A stretch of 64,000 nucleotides of DNA from Roseivivax sp. GX 12232 (lineage in GTDB: Bacteria > Pseudomonadota > Alphaproteobacteria > Rhodobacterales > Rhodobacteraceae), in contig NZ_JAJSEC010000010.1 in assembly GCF_021272185.1 (NCBI RefSeq), positions 92,870 to 156,869 on the forward strand, written 5' to 3'. The notes below the pieces were generated by a model that was given only the letters and a program-made list of their open reading frames with translations, was not told the origin of the DNA and did not search any database. Each line of letters begins with the position of its first letter. Positions within the stretch are counted from its first letter, which is position 1. Below are positions 54,997-63,016 of the stretch, in pieces. Both the position numbers and the translations under genes were made by a program.

Positions 54997-55254
54997 CTAT
55001 GAAGGTGTCGAGACATCAGCGGACCAGGTGAGCCCTGGCCTGTTACCGGCAGAACCGAGGAACTCAATGCCGGCGGCTTCAAAGCATGTGCGCAAGGTCT
55101 CCAGGTTGTTCTTGCGCGATTTCGGTAGCTTGCCTGCCGCGAGCTCATACCTTGCGATTGTGGCGGTCCCGACACCTGTCGCGTCAGACAGATCCTGAAC
55201 CGTCCAATTCAGAGCAGTGCGCGCAACGCGAATTTGCAAACCGGTGATTGACAT
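54997..55254 (-). CDS. XRE-family transcriptional regulator
   Basis: An 85-residue helix-turn-helix protein: ITGLQIRVARTALNWTVQDLSDATGVGTATIARYELAAGKLPKSRKNNLETLRTCFEAAGIEFLG. The HTH fills residues about 12-40. Start is set at the ATG at 55254; the in-frame TTG at 55263 would only add three residues and lies inside a palindrome. It is divergent from the recombinase, and an inverted repeat of 12-bp arms begins 4 bp upstream of its ATG, so autoregulation is very likely. Confidence 0.85.
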   Translation of the reverse strand: MSITGLQIRVARTALNWTVQDLSDATGVGTATIARYELAAGKLPKSRKNNLETLRTCFEAAGIEFLGSAGNRPGLTWSADVSTPS

Positions 55255-55258
55255 GCGA

Positions 55259-55291
55259 CCCAATTATGATCAATTTTATATCATAACTGGG
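55259..55291. promoter_or_regulatory. Operator-like inverted repeat between XRE regulator and recombinase
   Basis: CCCAATTATGAT (55259-55270) and ATCATAACTGGG (55280-55291) are reverse complements in 11 of 12 positions with a 9-nt spacer. It sits 4 bp from the XRE start and 28 bp from the recombinase start, so one bound dimer could control both genes. Confidence 0.75.
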
Positions 55292-55318
55292 TGTATATCA
55301 GTCGACGGAGGTTGCCAA

Positions 55319-56212
55319 GTGCATGATTGGGTGAAGGCGCTCGAAGCTCTCGGCGGGGCATACTCTGCAGCCACAATGCGGGCGTACAGAAACGACGTTC
55401 GTGCCTACGTGTCATGGTGCGAGGCAACCGGGCTCGGTGCATTTCCCGCCAGTACTGCACAACTCTGCGCTTTCCTGGAGGCGCAGGGGCAAGGCATGGC
55501 GCCTTCGACCGTCCGGCGACGACTTTACGCAATTCGCAAGGTCCATCGGCTACTCGGCCTCGAGGACCCAACGCAAGATGAAGCGGTCAACCTGGCGTTT
55601 CGGCGTGTTCGGCGGGCGAATCCGGTGCGCCCCAAGCAGGCACGCGGAATGAACGCCGCCGACCTGCAGAAATTTCTTGCTGTTCAGCCGGACACGCCCT
55701 GGGGTTTGAGAAATGCCGCAATGCTGTCGCTGGGATACGAGTTGATGACTCGGCGCTCAGAGCTGGTGGCACTCAGGGATGGCGATCTCACCCTAAGAAA
55801 TGACGGCACGTTGCGAGTCATCATTCGGCGCAGCAAGTCCGACCAGGAAGGGCAGGGGCGTATCGCTTTCACGTCGCGCGCCACTGCCGGGCTCGTGGAG
55901 GCCTGGCAGGATTGGAAAGGCAATGAAACCGACTGGGTGTTTTGCCCAATTTACCAAGGCCACGCGATCGATCGCAGTCTAAGTGGAACTACGGTCAAAA
56001 CGATCATCAAGACCGCCGCAAAGCGATCTGGCTATTCGGCATCCGAAGTGCGCGACTTCAGCGGCCACTCGATGCGTGTTGGTGCCGCGCAGGACCTTCT
56101 ACGGCGCGGCTTCGACACAGCCGCAATCATGCGGGCCGGTGGCTGGAAGTCTATCAACATACTCGCCCGCTACTTGGAGCACGCCGAGCAGAACGTTTGG
56201 GAGGTTCGGTAG
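55319..56212 (+). CDS. Tyrosine recombinase/integrase
   Basis: A 297-residue site-specific recombinase. The SAM-like core-binding domain occupies about 10-100, and the catalytic domain shows R145 (LMTRRSEL), a beta-hairpin lysine K173 (RSKSDQ), H250-x2-R253 (GHSMRVGAA), W276 (GGWKS) and the nucleophile Y285 (ARYLEHAE). All catalytic residues are present. The GTG at 55319 is chosen for a GGAGG at about 8 nt; longer starts run into the operator. An intact C-terminal catalytic end appears again, decayed, at 59328. Confidence 0.88.
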   Translation: MHDWVKALEALGGAYSAATMRAYRNDVRAYVSWCEATGLGAFPASTAQLCAFLEAQGQGMAPSTVRRRLYAIRKVHRLLGLEDPTQDEAVNLAFRRVRRANPVRPKQARGMNAADLQKFLAVQPDTPWGLRNAAMLSLGYELMTRRSELVALRDGDLTLRNDGTLRVIIRRSKSDQEGQGRIAFTSRATAGLVEAWQDWKGNETDWVFCPIYQGHAIDRSLSGTTVKTIIKTAAKRSGYSASEVRDFSGHSMRVGAAQDLLRRGFDTAAIMRAGGWKSINILARYLEHAEQNVWEVR

Positions 56213-56250
56213 GGTGACAGATCGGCGCTAAGACGCGATAATGCCCGAAG

Positions 56251-56856
56251 TTACCCGCGCTTGCCTCGGGGACGGGCGCGCATCTGACGCTCTTCCCGAA
56301 GCATGTGCATGTGTGCCAAGAAGATCAGGCGCTTGTCGGACTTTTCTTTTTTCTTCCGCCCCAACATTCCCAAGTGGATCATCATGAGCTCATAGAGCTT
56401 TAATTTATCCGCGGGAACTATCTCAATGCTGTTCGGGGTTGATGTGCCTTTGCCGTGATTGAAGCGCACCTTGACCCTTTTCAATGCCCCCATTTTCCAA
56501 ATCTTGGGCCAGGCATCTACCGGCTTAGGGTTGAGGTTTTCGTCGAGTATGTCATTTAAATCCGCGTTTAAAATATCCCATATATACTTCAAGAGAGTGT
56601 CTCGGTCTTTGTCGGCCCGATGTCGGAGATCCTTAGAGAGAAAAGAAATCGCCTCTTGAACTTTGCGCATTCTCAAGAGCTTGTTGGCTGCTCGTGAGAC
56701 CTCCGATGTCTTAAATCCTGCTTCGCGCGCGGCTTTATCGGGATCGAAGTCGATGACGTAGCAGTTCACGAAATGTGCCTGTTGCGTCGTAAGATCAAAC
56801 CTTAGTGCCCATAGTGGAACGTCCAGGCCGACCAGCTCACGAGGAATTATCTGCAT
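56251..56856 (-). CDS. Terminase small subunit-like (Terminase_2) protein
   Basis: A 201-residue protein resembling phage terminase small subunits. LTTQQAHFVNCYVIDFDPDKAAREAGFKTSEVSRAANKLLRMRKVQEAISFLSKDL is the DNA-binding helix-turn-helix style domain. A downstream conserved region LLKYIWDILNADLNDILDENLNPKPVDAWPKIWKMGALKRVKV follows. No large terminase, portal or other phage gene is adjacent. It is convergent with the recombinase. It may be a phage remnant. Confidence 0.7.
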   Translation of the reverse strand: MQIIPRELVGLDVPLWALRFDLTTQQAHFVNCYVIDFDPDKAAREAGFKTSEVSRAANKLLRMRKVQEAISFLSKDLRHRADKDRDTLLKYIWDILNADLNDILDENLNPKPVDAWPKIWKMGALKRVKVRFNHGKGTSTPNSIEIVPADKLKLYELMMIHLGMLGRKKKEKSDKRLIFLAHMHMLREERQMRARPRGKRG

Positions 56857-57472
56857 TCTTCGACTCCCTCACCATTCGCAGCAAGAGTGTCAGGCTGAAG
56901 TGTGCGCATCCAGCCGTGCCGCGGGCTGCGAATTCCGTCGATCGAGCAGAGGTCGACGGCGTCAAGAGAACCAATCGCCAGAATAACGCCATGCGCCCTT
57001 GGCGGGGCGATCCAGACAATCAGGTTCGAGCCGTGGGTGTACGATACCATGTGTGAGCTCCATCTGCGGCGTGCAGGTTCTCCGAACCAGCGTTGCGCTT
57101 CGCGTTCAGGGGCAGCACATCATGCGCTGTGGATGACGGTATTGCAGTTCAAGAAAGAAGGCGCAAGGCTTGTAACCTAGCGCAAATATAACGCCTAGGA
57201 GCGGTATGACCTCCCTACCACAAGAGGATGGCGCACTATTGTTGGTATCGCCGCGAGCATTGCAGAACTCGTCTGTGATCGCCGGAGCATATCACGAACG
57301 CACCAGGCTCTTACCAGCTGAATGTCTTGTTGTTTGGAGCGCCGTGTGGGATCTTCATTCTTTCAACTGCCGCGAGCTTCCTGTAGAAAGGCACAAAAGA
57401 GAGCATGACTCAGCACACTGCGCTACGCCCTCTGGTGTGATTTTGCAGCACAATAGTTTCTTTGGGGTAAAA
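56857..57472. other. Island intergenic region, no convincing gene
   Basis: About 600 bp of mixed composition. The frame leading into the zinc-ribbon gene is open from 57206, but its upstream part lacks domain signal and has no good ribosome site. No tRNA or attachment-site duplication is seen by eye. Confidence 0.45.
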
Positions 57473-57649
57473 ATGGCCAAGAGTTATTTTAGGTGTCGGC
57501 ATTGTGGCCATCGTCTGCGTTTTAGTAAGTTCTATTGCAGTGTTTGCGGAGCGTTCACTCCCATCAGAAACCAGATCTGGTTCTGGATCTTCGCTATACT
57601 GAGTGTGCCGCTGATCGTATTGTTTATACTGACAGCTGCGGCTAGGTGA
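57473..57649 (+). CDS. Small zinc-ribbon membrane protein
   Basis: A 58-residue protein MAKSYFRCRHCGHRLRFSKFYCSVCGAFTPI followed by a single hydrophobic helix (IWFWIFAILSVPLIVLFILTAAA). C8-x2-C11-x10-C22-x2-C25 is a zinc-ribbon arrangement. Start at the ATG 57473 has GGGG upstream; a longer frame from 57206 exists but its N-terminal 90 residues look non-genic. No partner is evident; it lies 20 bp from an IS element end. Confidence 0.5.
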   Translation: MAKSYFRCRHCGHRLRFSKFYCSVCGAFTPIRNQIWFWIFAILSVPLIVLFILTAAAR

Positions 57650-57748
57650 TCGATTGTTTTTTCCATTGTGAGCTACCCCTCGAAATTCGGACGCTGACAT
57701 AAGCTACGATTTGCAGTCTGCTGATCTTCGACGAGAAGGAGATCAGAG

Positions 57749-58083
57749 ATGTCGAAACGGAAGCAGCACGCGCCTGAGTTCAAGGCGAAGGTCGCGCTGG
57801 AAGCCCTGAAAGGCGAGGGTTGGAGGGACCGTCGCGCCAGTGGCGCGGCGTAAGCCCGAACAACGCCGCCGAGCTGGCAAGCCGGTTCGGGGTGCATCCG
57901 ACGATGATCCATCAATGGAAGCGATCCCTGCTCGAAGGCGCGTCCGGCGTGTTCGAGCGCGGGGGCCGCAAGAAGCCCGAGATTGACGAGGAGCAGGTGA
58001 AGGAGCTCCACGCCAAGATCGGGGAGCTGGCGGTGGCCAACTCTTTTTTGGAACGAAAGTTGAAGCCCTGGGGCGGGAAGTGA
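57749..58083 (+). pseudogene. IS3-family orfA, disrupted
   Basis: Begins MSKRKQHAPEFKAKVALEALKGEG, the IS3 orfA helix-turn-helix protein start, then runs into a stop at 57851. The frame shifts from about 57817 and the rest (AELASRFGVHPTMIHQWKRSLLEGASGVFERG ... FLERKLKPWGGK) is in another frame to 58083. A short foreign stretch at the junction explains the shift. Confidence 0.75.
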
Positions 58084-58942
58084 GGCGCGGCCTGATCGAG
58101 CCTGACCACCCGGATCTGTCGATCGGCCAGCAGTGCAAACTGCTGTCGATCGCGCGCTCGTCTTTCTACTACACGCCCAAGGGCGAGACCGAACAGAACC
58201 TCGGTCTGATGCGGCGGATCGACGAGCAGTTCCTGGAGACGCCGTTCTTCGGTGTTCGACTGATGACCTGACACCTGCGCAACGACGGCCACCTGGTGAA
58301 CGAGAAGCGCATCCGGCGACTGATGCGCCTGATGGGACTCATGGCGATTTACCAGAAGCCCAACACGAGCAGGCCGGCGAAGGGGCATAAGACCTATCCC
58401 TACCTGCTACCAGGTCTGCGGGTGGATCGCCCGAACCAGGTCTGGTGCTCGGACATCACCTACCTGCCGATGCGGCGTGGGTTCCTCTACCTCGTAGCGA
58501 TCATGGACTGGCACACCCGCAAGGTTCTGTCCTGGCGGATATCGAACATCCTGGAGGCGACTTCTGTGTCGAAGCGCTGAACGAGGCCATCCACAAGTTC
58601 GGGCCGCCCGAGATCATGAATACGGACCAGGGGAGCCCAGTTCACATCCTTCGCCTGGACGGACCGGCTCCGTCGATCAGCGGTGCGGATATCGATGTAT
58701 GGGAAAGGCCGCTTCCTCGACAACATCTTCATCGAGAGGCTGTGGCGCACCCTAAAATACGAGTGCGTCTACCTGCATGCCTGGGAAACCGGATCAGAGA
58801 CGAAGGCGGCCATCCGGAAATGGATGGCCTTCTACAACCACCAGCGCCCGCACTCAGCACTGGGCGGCCAGCCTCCGGCGCTGGTCTACTGGAAGAGAAA
58901 TGATATCAACCAACCCGATCAGCAGGTGCAGCGAGTAGCTTA
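58083..58942 (+). pseudogene. IS3-family orfB (DDE transposase), disrupted
   Basis: A transposase with at least three lesions. An in-frame TGA at 58269 replaces the tryptophan of the usual RxMTWHL block. Frameshifts are near 58560 and 58640. DDE landmarks remain: first D in WCSDITYLP, second D in MNTDQGS, E in FIERLWRTLKYE. The end PHSALGGQPPALVYW is normal. It cannot make a functional enzyme as it stands. Confidence 0.8.
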
Positions 58943-58982
58943 ATTTACGCCAGATCCTGTCCAACGATCGGGGAGTAGCTCA

Positions 58983-59313
58983 CAAGGTGCGGGAGTGGAT
59001 CGAGGCAGTGGGGGCGAAGACGGCCTACATCGAACCCGGCTTCCCGCGGGAGAACGGCTACTGCGAGAGCTTCAACGCCCGGCTCCGCAACGAGCTGCTT
59101 GAAAGGGAGGTCTTCCACTCGTTCCGCGAGGCTCAGATCCTCATCGAGCGATGGCGCCGTCACTACAACACAACCCGACCTCACAGCGCCCTTGGCTACA
59201 GGCCCCCAGCCCCGGAGAGCGTCGTGGCGGTAGGCCGGCGGCCTGCGATGCACCAACAATCAAATTGGACCACTCGTTTGTGGCAGATCAGCCCCCCGGC
59301 CAGGGCAATTTAG
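58983..59313 (+). pseudogene. 3' fragment of a second IS3-family transposase
   Basis: Reading REWIEAVGAKTAYIEPGFPRENGYCESFNARLRNELLEREVFHSFREAQILIERWRRHYNTTRPHSALGYRPPAPE, this is the C-terminal DDE part (E in NGYCESFN) of an IS407/IS511-like orfB. The 5' two-thirds is missing. It directly abuts the right inverted repeat of the preceding IS, so that IS probably landed in or beside it and the rest was lost. Confidence 0.75.
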
Positions 59314-59327
59314 TGCCAAATAGGAAT

Positions 59328-59441
59328 TATTGCGAAAAGGCTTTGACACCGCTGCCCTCATGCGTGCAGGTCGCCGGAGATCGGTCAACGGCCTGGCCGG
59401 TATCTCGAGTTGGCGGCAAAAAACGTTTTGGAGAGTAGACC
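59328..59441 (+). pseudogene. Remnant of a second tyrosine recombinase (C-terminal end)
   Basis: The frame reads LRKGFDTAALMRAG, matching LRRGFDTAAIMRAG of the intact recombinase at 56098. After a frameshift it reads ARYLELAAKNVLE, matching ARYLEHAEQNVWE with the nucleophilic tyrosine. About 110 bp is left. It is divergent enough to be a homologue rather than a recent duplicate. The IS cluster lies just upstream. Confidence 0.75.
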
Positions 59442-59519
59442 TCATAATACGTTGCGTCGAAGGGCTAGTTTCTAGCAGAGTGGCAATCGGCGTTTTGGTG
59501 AAGGCGCAGGAGAATTGTA

Positions 59520-61244
59520 TTGGCAGAAGCGAGCGAAGCCGCTCTGACGGTTGCCCAACGTAGAATGAGGCGCGGCCTGTTTGTAGTTGCCTTGTTCTCC
59601 GCAGTGATCAACGTCCTGATGTTCACTGGCCCGCTCTACATGCTGCAGATCTATTCCCGTGTGCTTGGGTCTGGGTCTGTAGAGACGCTGGTGGCGATGT
59701 CATTGCTGGCAATTTTCCTCTACGCTTCGATGGGGTTGTTGGACACCTACCGCGCCCGGGCCTTGGCTCGGATAGGCGGTCAATTGCAGACCAAGCTGGA
59801 TCCCATCGCGTTTCGCGGTGCTCTGGATCCCGATGATCCGCTCCTAAAAGGACAGGCTTGTGGGCCAGAGGCCCTGTCATCAGTGACCCGCGGGTTATCG
59901 TCGTCAGCGGCTGCGGCGATTTTCGACATTCCCTGGTCGCCCTTCTTTCTCTTTGTTATCGTGCTATTGCATCCGTGGCTGGGTATCTTCGCGACCGTTG
60001 GGGGGGGGGTGCTCGTTTTGATTGCGCTGGCCCAACGCTTGACAACAGGGGCGCGGGAGCAGGCATTCACAAACAGTATGCAACGTAGCCAGCGTATGGA
60101 GTTGCAAGCAAAGTCCGAGCGTGAGACGATCTTCGCTTTGGGGATGCAGGGCTCAATTACCAATCGCTGGGGGCGCGCGCGCGATACGGGCCTCGAAAAT
60201 CATGTCGCGCTTGCAGATCGCGTCGGCGGCTTTACCGCAACGGCGCGCGCCATGCGGCTTCTTCTGCAATCAGCGATGCTAGGCCTCGGAGCTTACCTCG
60301 CAATCCGAGGTGAGTTGAGCCCTGGTGCGATGATCGCCGGCTCTATTCTTCTCGGCCGCGCACTTGCACCCATCGAGACGGTTATCGGTCAATGGCGCGC
60401 ACTCTCAGTGGCCCTGGTCGCATGGAAGTCTCTGAAAGAAACTATCGCAAACCGTCCTCCGGCACCGGATGTCTTGGCGTTGCGCCATCCTGAAGCAAGG
60501 CTCGAGGCCCAGAACATCACCGTGCTTCCGCCTGGCCAAGCGGAGCCAACGCTGCGCGGCGTGAGCTTCGATGTCGGCCCGGGGCAGGCGCTAGGCGTCA
60601 TTGGACCGTCCGGTGCGGGGAAGACCACATTGGCACGTGCAATGATCGGCCTCTGGCCCGCGCGTCTCGGCGATATCCGACTTGGTGGTGCCCGTCTCGA
60701 CCGATACGAGGAAGTGCGTTTGGGCCGCCTTCTCGGGTATCTGCCGCAACGCGTGGCCCTCTTCGATGGCACAGTGGCCGAGAACATCGCGCGCATGGAT
60801 GAAAACCCCGATCCCGAGGCCGTTCTGAAGGCTGCGCAAGCGGCCGGTGTCCACCATATGATCCTACAATTTCCGCAGGGCTATGAGACTCCGATTACTG
60901 CGCCAGGAACGCCGCTATCTGGTGGACAGGTACAGAGGGTTGGCCTGGCCCGAGCGCTCTATGGTGATCCGGTATTGCTAGTCCTCGACGAACCTGACGC
61001 CCATCTCGACCATCCGGGTGGGCAGGCGCTGAAAAACGCAATCCGCTCAGTCAAAGAACGGGACGGCGCAGCCATCATCATGGCGCATCGACCCGCAGCA
61101 ATTTCAGAATGCGATCTTCTGCTCATGCTCGACAATGGCCAGCGCGTTGCCTTTGGCCCACGCGAAGAGGTACTGAAAGCTCGCGTGGCAAATTACGTTA
61201 ACCTGAAAGCAGTTCCGAAATTCGGTGAAAGCGTAGCGCCATGA
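59520..61244 (+). CDS. Type I secretion ABC transporter (PrtD/HlyB-like)
   Basis: A 574-residue inner-membrane permease-ATPase of the PrtD type. It has six membrane helices in about residues 20-290 and the ATPase after residue 330 with Walker A IGPSGAGKTT, signature LSGGQVQR and Walker B VLLVLDEPDAHLD. The start is a TTG at 59520 with AGGAG about 8 nt upstream; the next ATG would delete part of the first helix. It exports RTX-type substrates with the MFP encoded downstream. The outer-membrane component is not in the window. Confidence 0.9.
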   Translation: MAEASEAALTVAQRRMRRGLFVVALFSAVINVLMFTGPLYMLQIYSRVLGSGSVETLVAMSLLAIFLYASMGLLDTYRARALARIGGQLQTKLDPIAFRGALDPDDPLLKGQACGPEALSSVTRGLSSSAAAAIFDIPWSPFFLFVIVLLHPWLGIFATVGGGVLVLIALAQRLTTGAREQAFTNSMQRSQRMELQAKSERETIFALGMQGSITNRWGRARDTGLENHVALADRVGGFTATARAMRLLLQSAMLGLGAYLAIRGELSPGAMIAGSILLGRALAPIETVIGQWRALSVALVAWKSLKETIANRPPAPDVLALRHPEARLEAQNITVLPPGQAEPTLRGVSFDVGPGQALGVIGPSGAGKTTLARAMIGLWPARLGDIRLGGARLDRYEEVRLGRLLGYLPQRVALFDGTVAENIARMDENPDPEAVLKAAQAAGVHHMILQFPQGYETPITAPGTPLSGGQVQRVGLARALYGDPVLLVLDEPDAHLDHPGGQALKNAIRSVKERDGAAIIMAHRPAAISECDLLLMLDNGQRVAFGPREEVLKARVANYVNLKAVPKFGESVAP

Positions 61245-62533
61245 GCGAAGGGTCTTATCCGTTGCGCCCGGTCATACTGAGGGGCGTTGCAACAATTGCG
61301 TTTCTTGGAGCCGGCCTCGGCGGCTGGGCAGCCACTGCAAAGATCGAAGGGGCTGTTGTTGCTGCTGCCGTGATCGAGACCGATGCCGACGAGATTATTA
61401 TGCAGCATCCTGAAGGCGGCGTGGTAGCCGCTGTGCCGGTGCGCGAAGGCGACCGGGTCAAGGCAGGCGAGACCATACTGCGTTTCGATCCAACACGGAT
61501 TGATGCTGAAATCGCCGAGGCTGACAGTCAGTATTTCGAAAATCTTGCCCGCATTGCCCGTCTCGAAGCGGAGAGAAACGAGTCTGACGTTCTAGTTTTC
61601 GCAGAAAAAATAATAGAGCGCGGCAATGAAGATGCTGACGTCGCCGAACTGATGGAGGGGCAGGAGCGATTGTTCGAAGCGCGTGCAATCGCGCTGATCC
61701 GCGCCGCAGAACAGAGAGAATTAGTGCGTTCTCGGCTGGAGGACGATCTTCGGGCAATTGAAACAGAGCGCCGGGGATTGCTGGTTGAAACCGAGATCGT
61801 GAATGAGGAGCTGGTCGACCAGCAGATACTATTCGACAAGGGGCTTTTGAAAATGAGCCGTGTGCGCGGCCTTCGCCGCACAGAGTCACGGTTGGAGGCC
61901 CAGCTGGAAACTCTTGATGCGCGTGCGAGTGCAGCCGCCACACAGATAGATGAACTTGAAGCGGAGGCAACACAGCTTGATGGGAAGCGGCGCGCCGACC
62001 AGATTGCGGAACTACGTAATGTGCGTGCGCAGACGCGACTTGTTGAGGCTCAGCGGACCGCCTTGGCCGAGGACCGCCGCCGTCTTGAAATCGTGGCGCC
62101 GATCTCTGGCACTGTTCATGATCTGCGCGTCACGGGCGGGCGTTTGGTTATTGGTCCGCGGGATCCGATGATGACCCTAGTGCCGAGCGGAGATACGTTC
62201 CACGCCATGGCACGGATTTCACCGCCGGACATCGATCGCGTTTGGCCAGGCCAACCGGTGGCGCTACGCCTATCTGCCCTTGATCACCAACGCACGCCTT
62301 CGTTAGACGGCGAAGTCATGTGGATTTCGGCAGATGCCTTGGCTGACAGAGAAACAGGCCAGTCCTACTATCGCGCCGAAATCTCGTTCGACGTGGGCGA
62401 TTTACCCGAGGGATCGACGCTAGTCCCAGGCATGCCGGCTGAGGCGTTTCTAGGAACAGGGGCGCGGACGCCCCTGTCCTACCTCTTGAAGCCGCTAACT
62501 GATTATATGAGCCGCGCATTCCGAGAGGCGTAA
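61241..62533 (+). CDS. HlyD-family type I secretion membrane fusion protein
   Basis: A 430-residue periplasmic adaptor. It starts MSEGSYPLRPVILRGVATIAFLGAGLGGWAATAK (single N-terminal membrane helix, residues about 11-30). A biotinyl-lipoyl hairpin follows (HPEGGVVAAVPVREGDRVKAGETILRFD). A long coiled-coil lies over about residues 80-290, then a beta-barrel region and a C-terminal PGMPAEAFLGTGARTPLSYLLKPL. It overlaps the ABC gene by 4 nt (ATGA). With the ABC it forms the inner-membrane part of the export machine. Confidence 0.92.
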   Translation: MSEGSYPLRPVILRGVATIAFLGAGLGGWAATAKIEGAVVAAAVIETDADEIIMQHPEGGVVAAVPVREGDRVKAGETILRFDPTRIDAEIAEADSQYFENLARIARLEAERNESDVLVFAEKIIERGNEDADVAELMEGQERLFEARAIALIRAAEQRELVRSRLEDDLRAIETERRGLLVETEIVNEELVDQQILFDKGLLKMSRVRGLRRTESRLEAQLETLDARASAAATQIDELEAEATQLDGKRRADQIAELRNVRAQTRLVEAQRTALAEDRRRLEIVAPISGTVHDLRVTGGRLVIGPRDPMMTLVPSGDTFHAMARISPPDIDRVWPGQPVALRLSALDHQRTPSLDGEVMWISADALADRETGQSYYRAEISFDVGDLPEGSTLVPGMPAEAFLGTGARTPLSYLLKPLTDYMSRAFREA

Positions 62534-62683
62534 CAATTGTATTGGCAGGTGGCCCAGGCCGGTCTAAGCCCTACCCCTTGCCCCCAATTCTCGGGGAATT
62601 CACCGGGGAAAAGCAGTCAAATTGAAGGGCCAACTTCAATCTTCCCTGCTTGAAAGTGATTGTAGAGCTCTGACGATGTGATA

Positions 62684-62698
62684 ATTCACTTTGTGAAT
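62684..62698. promoter_or_regulatory. Inverted repeat upstream of the RTX gene
   Basis: ATTCAC and GTGAAT separated by TTT form a perfect hyphenated palindrome about 320 bp upstream of the RTX start. The 62534-63016 gap is AT-rich and must hold the RTX promoter. Repressor or activator binding is inferred only. Confidence 0.4.
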
Positions 62699-62971
62699 CA
62701 TGGCAAATCACTCCCAAAAATCAGTATCATGGGGGCCGTCAAACTATCGGAGCTGGGGGCATTGTGTGCTCACCCGGTGAAATACTTACAGCTCTAATTG
62801 CAAATTTCTCGCCCCTCCCCCAATACCTTGATGCGATGAGGTGGTGAAGGACGGTGAAAACCTGCGTTTGCAAAATTTTACGTATCTTCTGGGTTGTAAG
62901 CGCAGGTAAAATGGCCTTATTTTTTCTTGGGTAAAACAAATTTAGTTGTCCACGCACGGGTTTTATGCTTC

Positions 62972-62989
62972 ATGGGCACTCATGCCCAT
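62972..62989. promoter_or_regulatory. Inverted repeat near the RTX start
   Basis: ATGGGCA (62972-62978) and TGCCCAT (62983-62989) flank four bases, 28 bp before the TTG start. It could be an operator or, in RNA form, a small leader hairpin next to the ribosome site. Confidence 0.35.
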
Positions 62990-63016
62990 ACTTTGGAACG
63001 AGCGAGAGGCTGAACA

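Larger units (their letters stand above)
57669..58982 (+). mobile_element. IS3-family insertion sequence, degenerate (~1.31 kb)
   Basis: Ends are marked by an imperfect inverted repeat, TGAGCTACCCCTCGA at the left (57669) and the reverse complement of TGAGCTACTCCCCGA at the right (ending 58982), followed by further matching bases. The interior carries orfA and orfB of the IS3 family, both broken. No target-site duplication is seen (flanks TTG and CAA). The right end abuts a second, truncated IS directly. Confidence 0.8.

Noticed and set aside
58083..58580. Programmed read-through or frameshifting to make a full orfB
   Set aside because: The TGA replaces a conserved tryptophan and two more frame changes follow downstream, which is decay rather than a single recoding site.
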